Assembly (NCBI GenBank): GCA_041609895.1
Contig: JBFIPX010000127.1
Location: forward strand, 1 to 9,333
Direction of reading: 5' to 3'
Source of the DNA: JAHHLP01 sp041609895
GTDB taxonomy: Bacteria > Bacteroidota > Rhodothermia > Rhodothermales > JABDKH01
Length of the DNA stretch: 9,333 nt
Of this stretch, positions 1 to 6,297 are shown piece after piece. How positions within the stretch are numbered: the stretch's first letter is position 1; each line of letters starts with the position of its first letter. The translations under genes were made by a program, and so were the position numbers. The notes under the pieces were generated by a model. That model saw only the letters and a list, made by a program, of their open reading frames with translations, was not told the origin of the DNA and ran no database searches.

Positions 1-1366
1 CAAGCTTATCCACCTCGTCCAGCATAAATACCGGGTTGCTCGTGCCCGCCTTCTTCATGCCTTGTAGCACACGACCGGGCAGGGCACCGACATAGGTTCG
101 ACGGTGGCCACGAATTTCGGCCTCATCACGAACACCGCCCAGGCTCATCCGCACGAACCGTCGTCCGAGTGCGCGCGCGATGCTCTTGCCAAGACTCGTC
201 TTTCCAACGCCCGGAGGTCCATAGAAGCACAGGATGGGAGCTTTCATGTCACCCTTCAACTTGAGAACCGCCAGGTACTCGAGTATCCGTTTCTTGACTT
301 TGTCAAGTCCGAAGTGGTCGTCGTTCAGGATGGTCTCGGATCGTTCGAGATCGAGATGATCTTCCGAGAATTCTGTCCAGGGTAGGTCCAGAATCCAGTC
401 GATATAGTTTCGCGTCACGGCGTAGTCAGGAGACGCGGGGTTGCTTCGGGCGAGTTTCTCCAGCTCCTTGTCGAGCGCCTTGGCAACCGCCTCCGGCAGA
501 TCCTTGTCTTTGGCTCGTTCGCGAAGTTCGGACACTTCGGAGGCGGCCGGCTCGCTTTCCCCGAGTTCGTCCTGAATGGCCTTCATCTGCTGGCGCAGGA
601 GATACTCTCGCTGCTGACGATCTACATCCGTCTTGACTCGGGAGCGAATTTCTTCCGACAACTGAAGCACCTGAATCTCACGATCCAAATGATCCATCAC
701 CTGATCCGCCCGGTCGATGAGGGAAATTGTCTCCAGCAGTTTCTGCTTGTCGCCCACGTCGACCTGAAGGTTGGAGGCAATGAAGTGAATCAGGAAGGTC
801 GGAGATTCAATGTTCTGAATCGCAAATGCCGCCTCGCTCGGTAGATTGGGCGACATGTGCACGATCTGAATCGCAAGTTCCTTGATCGAACGGATGCGAG
901 CCTGCAGTTCGATATCGTCAACGGCAAACTGCTCATCAATTGGATTGACACGAGCTCGGAAGTACGGTTCAGTCTGTTCGTACTCTTCGATTCGGAACCG
1001 TCTTTTGCCTTGGATCACGATTGACTTCGACCCGTCGGGCATTTTGATAAGTTTCAATATTGTGGCGACGGTACCGATCTCGTAGAGGTCATCGGGCTCA
1101 GGGTCTTCAATCTCACTGCTTCGCTGGGCCGTCACTCCTATCAAGCGATCGCCGGCGAACGCATCCTTCACCAGCTTGAGGGAAGCATCGCGGCCGACGG
1201 TAATCGGGAGGACTACTCCGGGGAACAGTACCGTATTGCGCAGGGCCAGGATGGGAAGTGAGTCTGGCACCTCTGCCGTACTCATCTCTTTCTCTTCTGC
1301 GGGCGTGGGCAGCGGAATACTCTGCTCCGGATCGTCATCGACTATTAAGTAAAGCGATTCGTTCAT
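1..1366 (-). CDS. lon: Lon ATP-dependent protease, N-terminal part (runs off the window)
   Basis: This is the start of a Lon (endopeptidase La) gene, the cytoplasmic ATP-driven serine protease that degrades misfolded and regulatory proteins. About 455 codons are visible; a full Lon is roughly 800 residues, so the proteolytic domain with its Ser-Lys dyad lies outside. The LON substrate-binding domain begins near residue 36 (PILALRNTVLFPGVVLPI) and extends to about 230. A charged helical linker follows (DRQQREYLLRQQMKAIQDEL). The AAA+ module carries Walker A GPPGVGKT at 383-390 (K389) and Walker B VFMLDEVD at 446-453, right at the edge. The ATG at 1364-1366 is chosen because it precedes the LON domain by a usual distance; an in-frame Met28 is the alternative. 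No clear Shine-Dalgarno sequence is seen. The short acidic leader before the LON domain is normal for the family. Identity is near certain; completeness cannot be judged. Confidence 0.97.
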   Translation of the reverse strand, partial: MNESLYLIVDDDPEQSIPLPTPAEEKEMSTAEVPDSLPILALRNTVLFPGVVLPITVGRDASLKLVKDAFAGDRLIGVTAQRSSEIEDPEPDDLYEIGTVATILKLIKMPDGSKSIVIQGKRRFRIEEYEQTEPYFRARVNPIDEQFAVDDIELQARIRSIKELAIQIVHMSPNLPSEAAFAIQNIESPTFLIHFIASNLQVDVGDKQKLLETISLIDRADQVMDHLDREIQVLQLSEEIRSRVKTDVDRQQREYLLRQQMKAIQDELGESEPAASEVSELRERAKDKDLPEAVAKALDKELEKLARSNPASPDYAVTRNYIDWILDLPWTEFSEDHLDLERSETILNDDHFGLDKVKKRILEYLAVLKLKGDMKAPILCFYGPPGVGKTSLGKSIARALGRRFVRMSLGGVRDEAEIRGHRRTYVGALPGRVLQGMKKAGTSNPVFMLDEVDKL

Positions 1367-1402
1367 AAGGGATTTTGATGTCCGATAATTGGCCCCGGTC
1401 GA

Positions 1403-1415
1403 CTCTGAATCAGAG
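1403..1415. promoter_or_regulatory. Perfect 13-bp palindrome upstream of lon, possible operator
   Basis: CTCTGA and TCAGAG form an exact inverted repeat around a single A, ending 36 bp before the lon start codon. The spacing and symmetry resemble a dimeric regulator site, but no known consensus is matched. The single-base spacer makes an RNA hairpin unlikely without opening the inner pairs. The role is inference only. Confidence 0.3.
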
Positions 1416-1433
1416 ATTGACTCCGTGGATGCT

Positions 1434-1506
1434 GGGTGACTGCCTGGTGGATCAAAAACCAGGCCAAAGGAGGCGCTATGACATTGTGTCCTGTGCATAG
1501 TCACCC
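1434..1506 (-). other. Possible structured RNA element (three-way junction) upstream of lon
   Basis: An exact 8-bp closing stem is formed by GGGTGACT (1434-1441) and AGTCACCC (1499-1506). Inside it, with no spacer, lies a perfect 7-bp hairpin GCCTGGT (1442-1448) / ACCAGGC (1458-1464) with a 9-nt loop. It is followed, again without a spacer, by an imperfect stem CAAAGGA (1465-1471) / TCCTGTG (1489-1495) with one mismatch and a 17-nt loop. Three bases (1496-1498) complete the junction. The fold works on either strand. I assign minus because both flanking genes are read that way, which places it in the lon leader or the kinase 3' region. It is not a tRNA and I match it to no RNA family. An intergenic repeat unit is an alternative. 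Confidence 0.4.
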
Positions 1507-1524
1507 ACTTCTAACCGATTCGAA

Positions 1525-3066
1525 CTACTGCAGTGGAGTGTCGTGCACTCCTGTCAGGTTCTGAATGGCGGACTCAAGCTCGTCAAGTTTGAACGGTTTG
1601 GTGAGGACGAGATCCACGCTTGCGTCGGCTTCGCCCGCCTCGGTATCGCCTGTCAGCAGGACGATAGGAGTATGCGGCAGGTTCTCGCGGAGGCGGGCAG
1701 CGAGTTCTCTACCCGACATTTCCGGCATTCCCTGGTCCGTAAATATGACGTCGAAAACTTGCGTCCCTGCGAGTTGAAGCGCCTCGCGCCCCGATCCTGC
1801 CTCCACCACCTCGTGACCTTTCAACGACATAAGTCGGGCGGCCACGTTTCGGACCATCGGCTCGTCATCAACGACGAGGACGCGTGCCGATCGCACCGCC
1901 GGTTCTTCCTGCTCCTCATGGGCCTCCTCGGAGACGTCTGAGGCAGGCGGAAAGCTCATTCGGAACGTTGTGCCATATCCCAATTCCGTTTCGACCTCGA
2001 TCTCGCCCTCGTGCTCCTGGACAGTGCCATAGCATACTGCGAGGCCCATACCTGTGCCGCGTTTACCTTTGGTCGAGAAAAGCGGCTCGAAGATGCGCGC
2101 TCTCACCCGGTCGGTCATCCCTGTCCCGTTGTCCTTGACCACGGCGACTGCCCGGCCATGCTCCTCTGTGCCCACCGAAATCGAGATCTGGCCGCCCTGC
2201 GGCATGGCTTGCACGGCATTGAGAATCAGGTTGACAAAGACGTCACGAAGCTCGGCCGGCGCACCCATTATCATGGGAATCTCCGAAAACGACATGGAAG
2301 CGTCGATCTGTATTCCTTGTGTCCTCGGTTCATTGTACCAATACGGCTTCGTGAGGGCGACGGAGTCCTCAATAATTCTCCGTAGGTCTACGAGCTCGAA
2401 GTCGCGTTGACGCTCCTGCCGGATATACTGCTGGATCTTCCTCACGAGTGCGGCACCATCCAGCGACGCTTGCTCTATCGTGGCGACGTGCTCGAGCGCC
2501 GCATCTTTCGCGGTCGTTGTAGATACGCTGCGTTTTAGCAACTCACTGTGCCCCAGGATGCCGCTGAGCAGGTTGTTGAAGTCGTGGACGATGCCCATGG
2601 TCATGCGCCCGAGCGTTTCCATGCGATGTCGTTCCGTCTGGCTTAGCATCCACGAAGTCGGTTCGGCGAGGACTTCGCCAGTGACGACGATTGCTTCGAC
2701 CTGTGGGCCTCCCGCTTCTGATGGAAGGGCGACCGGTAAAAAATGGAGCAGTACCGGCAGCGGTTGCTCGCGCGTCGGATGTCGAACAAGGAAGAGCCGG
2801 TTAGTGATCAGGGTTCCCTTTGCTGCAATCTCCAGATAACCGGCAAGTTGTTGCTGGTCGGGTTCGGGAAGCCGCGACCACGCATCATCAGACGTTCCAA
2901 AGACGGACTCCCATGCCGGGTTGACGGACACGCGGTCTTTCGGCGAGCGAAATGTCGCCACGATCAGTTCGGGCTCGAGCGCAAACGAGGCGTCTACCGC
3001 GTCCATATCGGTGGGGGCGGGTTGCAGGGCCGTTCGCAGTGCGTCCGGATTCTGCGGCGCCTTCAT
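1525..3066 (-). CDS. Hybrid sensor histidine kinase with C-terminal receiver domain
   Basis: This is a predicted cytoplasmic two-component kinase of 513 residues from the chosen ATG; no membrane segment or signal peptide is visible, so it senses an internal signal or a partner. Residues about 30-140 look like a divergent PAS-type sensor region. The HisKA dimerisation helix holds the phospho-acceptor H161 in MGIVHDFNNLLSGILGHSELL (HDFNN subtype). The ATPase domain shows the N box (N279, N283), DNGTG at 312-316, FEPLFSTK and GTGMGL at 337-342. An acidic linker follows (SEEAHEEQEEP), then a receiver domain with DD 400-401, phospho-acceptor D444, T472 and K490. All catalytic residues are present. 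The start is uncertain: in-frame TTG (3081) and GTG (3072) lie just upstream and no site has a good ribosome binding sequence. No DNA-binding output and no separate partner response regulator is seen in the window, so its target is unknown. Confidence 0.93.
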   Translation of the reverse strand: MKAPQNPDALRTALQPAPTDMDAVDASFALEPELIVATFRSPKDRVSVNPAWESVFGTSDDAWSRLPEPDQQQLAGYLEIAAKGTLITNRLFLVRHPTREQPLPVLLHFLPVALPSEAGGPQVEAIVVTGEVLAEPTSWMLSQTERHRMETLGRMTMGIVHDFNNLLSGILGHSELLKRSVSTTTAKDAALEHVATIEQASLDGAALVRKIQQYIRQERQRDFELVDLRRIIEDSVALTKPYWYNEPRTQGIQIDASMSFSEIPMIMGAPAELRDVFVNLILNAVQAMPQGGQISISVGTEEHGRAVAVVKDNGTGMTDRVRARIFEPLFSTKGKRGTGMGLAVCYGTVQEHEGEIEVETELGYGTTFRMSFPPASDVSEEAHEEQEEPAVRSARVLVVDDEPMVRNVAARLMSLKGHEVVEAGSGREALQLAGTQVFDVIFTDQGMPEMSGRELAARLRENLPHTPIVLLTGDTEAGEADASVDLVLTKPFKLDELESAIQNLTGVHDTPLQ

Positions 3067-3152
3067 AGTCACCGACAACAATCCGGGCTCACAGCAGTTT
3101 ATCTTGAAGCAACCTCAAAGTAAGCATTTCGGTGATAATCGGGTGGTTCCGG
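3067..3152. promoter_or_regulatory. Divergent promoter region between kinase and CBS-family genes
   Basis: These 86 bp separate two genes read outward, so promoters for both must lie here or overlap the coding ends. I cannot assign -35 and -10 boxes with confidence. A minus-strand TACTTTG sequence (around 3115-3121) is only loosely like the Bacteroidota TAnnTTTG box, and no matching upstream element is seen. The GTG at 3132 could extend the plus-strand gene into this region. Confidence 0.45.
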
Positions 3153-4571
3153 ATGTGGCATGACAGCATTCTCGGCACGGTTGGAAACACTCCGCTAGTG
3201 CGATTGAACAAGGTGGCGGCGGGTGCGCCGTGCACCGTCCTCGCCAAGGTCGAGTTCTTTAATCCGGGCGGTTCAGTCAAGGACCGGATCGGTGTGGCGA
3301 TGGTTGAGGAGGCTGTCCGGCGCGGTGAACTCCGGCCCGGCGGCACAATCATTGAATGCACCAGCGGAAACACTGGGGCCGGCGTCGCGCTTGCCGCCAT
3401 CGCAATGGGCTACAAGTGCATTTTCACGACGACCGACAAGCAGAGTCAGGAAAAGATTGATGTTTTGCGGGCCCTCGGAGCCGAGGTCCGCGTGTGCCCG
3501 ACGAATGTGGCTGCGGACGATCCGCGATCGTACTACTCGGTCGCTCAGCGGCTCGCGAAGGAAATCCCGAACTCGGTCCACCTGAACCAATACGACAACC
3601 CGGACAACGAGCAGGCCCATTACGACACGACGGGACCGGAACTCTGGGCGCAGACTGATGGCAAGATCACGCATTTCTTTTGCGGTGCGGGAACCGGCGG
3701 AACGATATCTGGCACAACCAGATATCTAAAAGAAATGAAGTCAAACATCAAAACGATCGGCATCGACCCGTTCGGCTCGGTCTACTACAAATATTTCCAC
3801 ACTGGCGAGTTTGACGAGGATGAGATCTACCCTTATTTGACGGAAGGTGTCGGAGAGGACATCCTCGCAGGCAATATGAATTTCGATCTAGTCGACGACT
3901 ATGTGCGTGTCGACGACAAGGCCTCGATGCAGCTGACGAGGCGCCTGGCGCGGGAAGAGGGCCTATTTGTCGGGCAGTCCTGCGGGCTTGCAGTGGCCGG
4001 AACGCTCCAATGGCTCTCGGACCATAGGGACGAGGTCAACGACTCGGACATCGCGGTGGTCATCTTGCCGGACAACGGCTTCCGGTACCTGAAGAAGACT
4101 TACAACGACGAATGGATGCGCGGGCACGGGTTCCTTGACGAGCCCGTTGACTTTACGGTTGAACGGGTACTGAAGGGCAGGGGCGGCGATAGCAGGATGC
4201 TCTCTGTGAGCCCGGATAGCACGCTTGGGGAGGCGATTTCTTTCATGATACAATACGGCGTTTCACAGCTTCCTGTTATTGACTCGGGTTCGGTGGTTGG
4301 AAGCATCAACGAGTCGGTCATCCTGAATCATCTCATAGAGCACCCGGGCGCGCGTCTTGAGCCGGTGCGTACGATCATGAAGGGACCGTTCCCTATTGTG
4401 TCACCGCGACTGGAAATCGGCGAGCTGTCGGCGATGCTCGATCAAGGAAGCGGCGCCGTGCTTGTCCCGGCAGGCGAGGACGGGCATTATGAGATCATCA
4501 CCAAGAGCGACCTGATCCGGACGCTGGCCGGTTCGAGTCGCAACGGATCATCATCAAATCAGAAGAGCTGA
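3153..4571 (+). CDS. cbs: Cystathionine beta-synthase family PLP enzyme with CBS-domain pair
   Basis: This is a fold-type II PLP enzyme of 472 residues joining serine or an activated serine with homocysteine or sulfide, i.e. transsulfuration or cysteine synthesis in the cytoplasm. The N-terminal catalytic domain begins at once with ILGTVGNTPLVRL. It has the PLP lysine K43 in NPGGSVKDRIG, the substrate loop TSGNTG (70-75), the phosphate-binding loop GAGTGGT (178-184) and the cofactor-ring serine in GQSCG (274-278). A linker follows, then a Bateman pair of CBS repeats from about 345 to 460 (SPDSTLGEAISFMIQYGVSQLPVID; ...MKGPFPIVSP...). This architecture favours cystathionine beta-synthase over plain cysteine synthase, but bacterial members vary in substrate. 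ATG 3153 is preferred because homologues start just before this motif; GTG 3132 would add seven residues. It is followed at 1 bp by the DUF3467 gene, so the two are probably co-transcribed. Confidence 0.92.
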   Translation: MWHDSILGTVGNTPLVRLNKVAAGAPCTVLAKVEFFNPGGSVKDRIGVAMVEEAVRRGELRPGGTIIECTSGNTGAGVALAAIAMGYKCIFTTTDKQSQEKIDVLRALGAEVRVCPTNVAADDPRSYYSVAQRLAKEIPNSVHLNQYDNPDNEQAHYDTTGPELWAQTDGKITHFFCGAGTGGTISGTTRYLKEMKSNIKTIGIDPFGSVYYKYFHTGEFDEDEIYPYLTEGVGEDILAGNMNFDLVDDYVRVDDKASMQLTRRLAREEGLFVGQSCGLAVAGTLQWLSDHRDEVNDSDIAVVILPDNGFRYLKKTYNDEWMRGHGFLDEPVDFTVERVLKGRGGDSRMLSVSPDSTLGEAISFMIQYGVSQLPVIDSGSVVGSINESVILNHLIEHPGARLEPVRTIMKGPFPIVSPRLEIGELSAMLDQGSGAVLVPAGEDGHYEIITKSDLIRTLAGSSRNGSSSNQKS

Positions 4572-4572
4572 T

Positions 4573-4899
4573 ATGAATAGCAACGACCAGGCTGCGCAGA
4601 CGGCGCAGTCCCAACTCAACATTGAACTGAACGAGGACGTTGCTGAAGGGCTATACTCGAACCTCGTCATGATCGCGCATTCACCCGAAGAGTTCATTCT
4701 CGACTTCATACGGGTAATGCCGGGCGTACCGAAGGCGCGCGTCAAAAGCAGAATCATCGTTACCCCGCAGCACGCCAAGCGTCTGCTCAATGCGCTTGCG
4801 GAGAACATAGAACGCTACGAGCGTAGTCACGGCGATATTGTCGAGCGGACTCCGCCGGGTCAACCCATACAGTTTGGTGGTCCGAGCGGAGAAGCCTGA
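4573..4899 (+). CDS. DUF3467 family protein, function unknown
   Basis: This small soluble protein of 108 residues matches the DUF3467 family, widespread in Bacteroidota and relatives and without an established function. The conserved part spans about residues 15-85: LNIELNEDVAEGLYSNL, the hydrophobic HSPEEFILDFIRVMPGVPKA, and KSRIIVTPQHAKRLLNAL followed by an amphipathic helix. The N-terminal 14 residues are Gln/Ala-rich and the last 20 are Pro/Gly-rich, both likely disordered. No catalytic motif, signal peptide or membrane helix is seen. The start codon is 1 bp after the stop of the CBS-family gene, and AGAAGAG at 4561-4567, inside the end of that gene, can serve as its ribosome binding site. 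This points to translational coupling, but this family is found beside many different genes, so the pairing does not define its job. Confidence 0.9.
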   Translation: MNSNDQAAQTAQSQLNIELNEDVAEGLYSNLVMIAHSPEEFILDFIRVMPGVPKARVKSRIIVTPQHAKRLLNALAENIERYERSHGDIVERTPPGQPIQFGGPSGEA

Positions 4900-5087
4900 C
4901 ACGACGGTTTCCCGCGCTGCAGAGGGTTTGTATCGCAGATCGCCTTGGCGTCGCCGACTTTGGTGTGAGGCTTGCAACGTTTGGTTTGCGGCGCGGGGCC
5001 TGGCGCTGCGTTTGGGGGAAAGGGTTGGTACGTCCGATGCGACCGGATGCGGATCGCGATGCCAAGTCGCGTCGACCTTGCCCGCCC
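4900..5087. other. Non-coding gap between convergent genes
   Basis: This 188-bp stretch lies between the DUF3467 stop and the stop of the LptF/LptG permease, which read toward each other. It contains no ORF with recognisable protein character. It should contain the transcription ends of both units. The best hairpin is at 4988-5009. Short repeats of GATGC occur around 5035-5063 without evident order. Confidence 0.6.
4988..5009 (+). terminator. GC-rich hairpin, weak terminator candidate
   Basis: GCGGCGC (4988-4994) can pair with GCGCTGC (5003-5009) over seven positions, one of them a G-T wobble, around an 8-nt loop. The following bases are GTTTGG, so the T-tract is poor, and on the other strand there is none. 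It is placed where the CBS/DUF3467 transcript should end, but it could be a chance hairpin in GC-rich sequence. Confidence 0.3.
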
Positions 5088-6176
5088 TCATTTTCGGGTT
5101 CGCGCCACTACGACCAGACCGATGATGCAGAAGACGACGTGTGGCAGCCAGGCCGCTACGACGGGTTCGAGTGCTTCCGTATATCCGAAGGGTTCGACGA
5201 ATTTCATCACTGTAAGGTAGATGAAAGCAATGGCCAGTCCGATCGCCAGTTGAACGGCCTGACCTCCACGGCGCCGAACCGACGCCAACGGTACGCCAAT
5301 GAGTACAAGGATGAAGTTTGCGATCGGGTAGGAGAACTTCGAGTAGTATTCGACGCGCGCACGACCAAGGTTGTCCGCACCCGCACGATTTAGGGCATCG
5401 ATATATTCACGAGCCAGCGGGATCGTCATCGACTGTACATCTTTCTCCGTACGCGCGAAGTCTCTTGGAAATACTGTCAGGGTTGTATCAAGGACCGCTA
5501 TTTCCTCGCGCCTCTCATAGCCGTCGTCGGTGAAAGTTCTGCGTACTGCTGCTTGCAGACGCCAGACCTGTAACGTGTCTACCCACTGCATGCGGGTAGC
5601 ATCAATGCGTTCCTCGAGGCGCTTTCCATTCGAGAAACGCTGAAGTGAAGCGCGATGCCCAATGTTCGATCGCCTGTCAAAGAAAGCGACCGTCACAATA
5701 CTGCCCGGGCTTTCTTGCCGGTGGATGTGGTTGGAATCGATTTGGCGTGGTGCGTCCTTAAGAAAGCGCTCCTCGAAATCAAGACGTACGACGTTGCTCT
5801 GGGGAACGAGCCATCCGTTAAACCAGAACATGGTCGCCGTCAAGACGAGCCCCACTACGAGGTAGGGAACGAGCAGTCGTTGAAGGGAGACACCGCTTGT
5901 TTGTAGCGCAGCTATTTGTAGTTGCTGGGAGAGTCGGCCCGTGAGGTACACGCACGACATGAAGACGGCAAGCGGTGAAATCAGCTTTACCATCTCCGGC
6001 ACGTAACTCGGATAGTAAATGAGGAACACCTGCCGCATTTTGGCGCCGCGGTCCATGAAATCATCGATGTGTTCGACGTAGTCGAGTACGATGAAGAAGA
6101 CCACGAGGGCGGTCACCAAAACCACAATGCTGACCGAAAAACGGAGCAGTATGTGACGATCGAACGTCGTGAGCAT
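5088..6176 (-). CDS. LptF/LptG family LPS export permease
   Basis: This inner-membrane protein of 362 residues belongs to the YjgP/YjgQ (LptF/LptG) family, the transmembrane part of the ABC machine that extracts LPS and hands it to the periplasmic bridge toward LptD. Membrane segments lie at about residues 11-32, 63-82 and 101-121, then a long periplasmic beta-rich domain (about 125-270), then segments at about 283-300, 306-326 and 336-358, the expected 3+3 layout. The N-terminal DRHILLRF and the coupling-helix region GRLSQQLQIAALQTSGVSLQRLL are typical. The C-terminal PVVAAWLPHVVF resembles LptG more than LptF, but I do not assign the paralogue. ATG 6174-6176 is chosen; an adjacent in-frame TTG adds one residue. 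Neither its paralogue nor the LptB ATPase is beside it; the ABC ATPase downstream of sucC is of another class. An LptD end lies about 2.8 kb away. Confidence 0.93.
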   Translation of the reverse strand: MLTTFDRHILLRFSVSIVVLVTALVVFFIVLDYVEHIDDFMDRGAKMRQVFLIYYPSYVPEMVKLISPLAVFMSCVYLTGRLSQQLQIAALQTSGVSLQRLLVPYLVVGLVLTATMFWFNGWLVPQSNVVRLDFEERFLKDAPRQIDSNHIHRQESPGSIVTVAFFDRRSNIGHRASLQRFSNGKRLEERIDATRMQWVDTLQVWRLQAAVRRTFTDDGYERREEIAVLDTTLTVFPRDFARTEKDVQSMTIPLAREYIDALNRAGADNLGRARVEYYSKFSYPIANFILVLIGVPLASVRRRGGQAVQLAIGLAIAFIYLTVMKFVEPFGYTEALEPVVAAWLPHVVFCIIGLVVVARTRK

Positions 6177-6208
6177 CAAGCCACTGTAAAAAAGGCCAAA
6201 ACCGGTCC

Positions 6209-6221
6209 GGTGGGTGGGTGG
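6209..6221 (+). other. G-rich run with quadruplex-type spacing
   Basis: The sequence is GG T GGG T GGG T GG, four G-tracts separated by single T bases on the plus strand. Two stacked tetrads are possible in principle; the outer tracts are too short for three. It sits 76 bp before sucC and 32 bp upstream of the permease start. Function is unproven. Confidence 0.3.
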
Positions 6222-6256
6222 AACGCCGCAGGCACGCTGGAATGTTTCTACGGTGG

Positions 6257-6274
6257 GGGCGTACTTTGACGCCC
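6257..6274. promoter_or_regulatory. Inverted repeat just upstream of sucC
   Basis: GGGCGT (6257-6262) and ACGCCC (6269-6274) form an exact 6-bp inverted repeat around ACTTTG, ending 23 bp before the sucC ATG. It could be an operator for a dimeric regulator or a leader hairpin. It does not mask the purine-rich AAGATAGG (6286-6292 region) that may serve as the sucC ribosome binding site. Confidence 0.35.
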
Positions 6275-6297
6275 GTTCGCAATCAAGATAGGTCGTT

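Larger units (their letters stand above)
1367..1524. other. Non-coding region between the kinase stop and the lon start
   Basis: This 158-bp stretch separates two genes on the minus strand and is the likely site of the lon promoter and leader. It has no credible ORF. It holds a perfect 13-bp palindrome (1403-1415) and a possible three-way-junction fold (1434-1506), both listed separately. I do not see a CIRCE-type heat-shock operator, a canonical sigma-70 promoter, or a hairpin followed by a T-run that would terminate the kinase transcript. Read-through from the kinase gene into lon is therefore possible. Confidence 0.6.
6177..6297. promoter_or_regulatory. Divergent promoter region between permease and sucC
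   Basis: These 121 bp must drive the permease leftward and sucC rightward. The region holds a G-rich run with four G-tracts (6209-6221) and a perfect 6-bp inverted repeat (6257-6274), listed apart. An A-run/T-run (6188-6193) lies close to the permease start. No standard -35/-10 pair is convincing in either direction. Confidence 0.5.

Noticed and set aside
104..1085. Plus-strand ORFs at 104-385 and 882-1085
   Set aside because: Both lie inside the Lon reading frame on the opposite strand and have no recognisable protein features.
1442..1464. Rho-independent terminator for the kinase gene
   Set aside because: The 7-bp hairpin is not followed by a T-run on either strand; the T bases are in the loop on the minus strand.
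1434..1506. tRNA or tRNA-like gene suggested by the 73-nt length and long closing stem
   Set aside because: Neither strand has a TTC-type T loop, a 5-bp anticodon stem with a 7-nt loop, or D-arm features, and the internal hairpin is 7 bp with a 9-nt loop.
1367..1524. CIRCE heat-shock operator upstream of lon
   Set aside because: No TTAGCACTC-type repeat with a 9-bp spacer is present; the palindrome seen is different in sequence and spacing.
3975..3989. GQSCG loop in the CBS-family enzyme as an active-site anomaly
   Set aside because: The cofactor-contacting serine is kept, and a cysteine after it is, as I recall, found in other bacterial members such as the actinobacterial enzyme, so this is ordinary variation.
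5035..5063. Repeated GATGC units as a short tandem repeat
   Set aside because: The copies are few, irregularly spaced and in mixed context; this is expected in GC-rich sequence.
4838..5220. Plus-strand ORFs crossing the convergent gap (82-142 residues)
   Set aside because: They are rich in Arg, Trp and Cys with no family motif, and they overlap the clear permease gene on the other strand.
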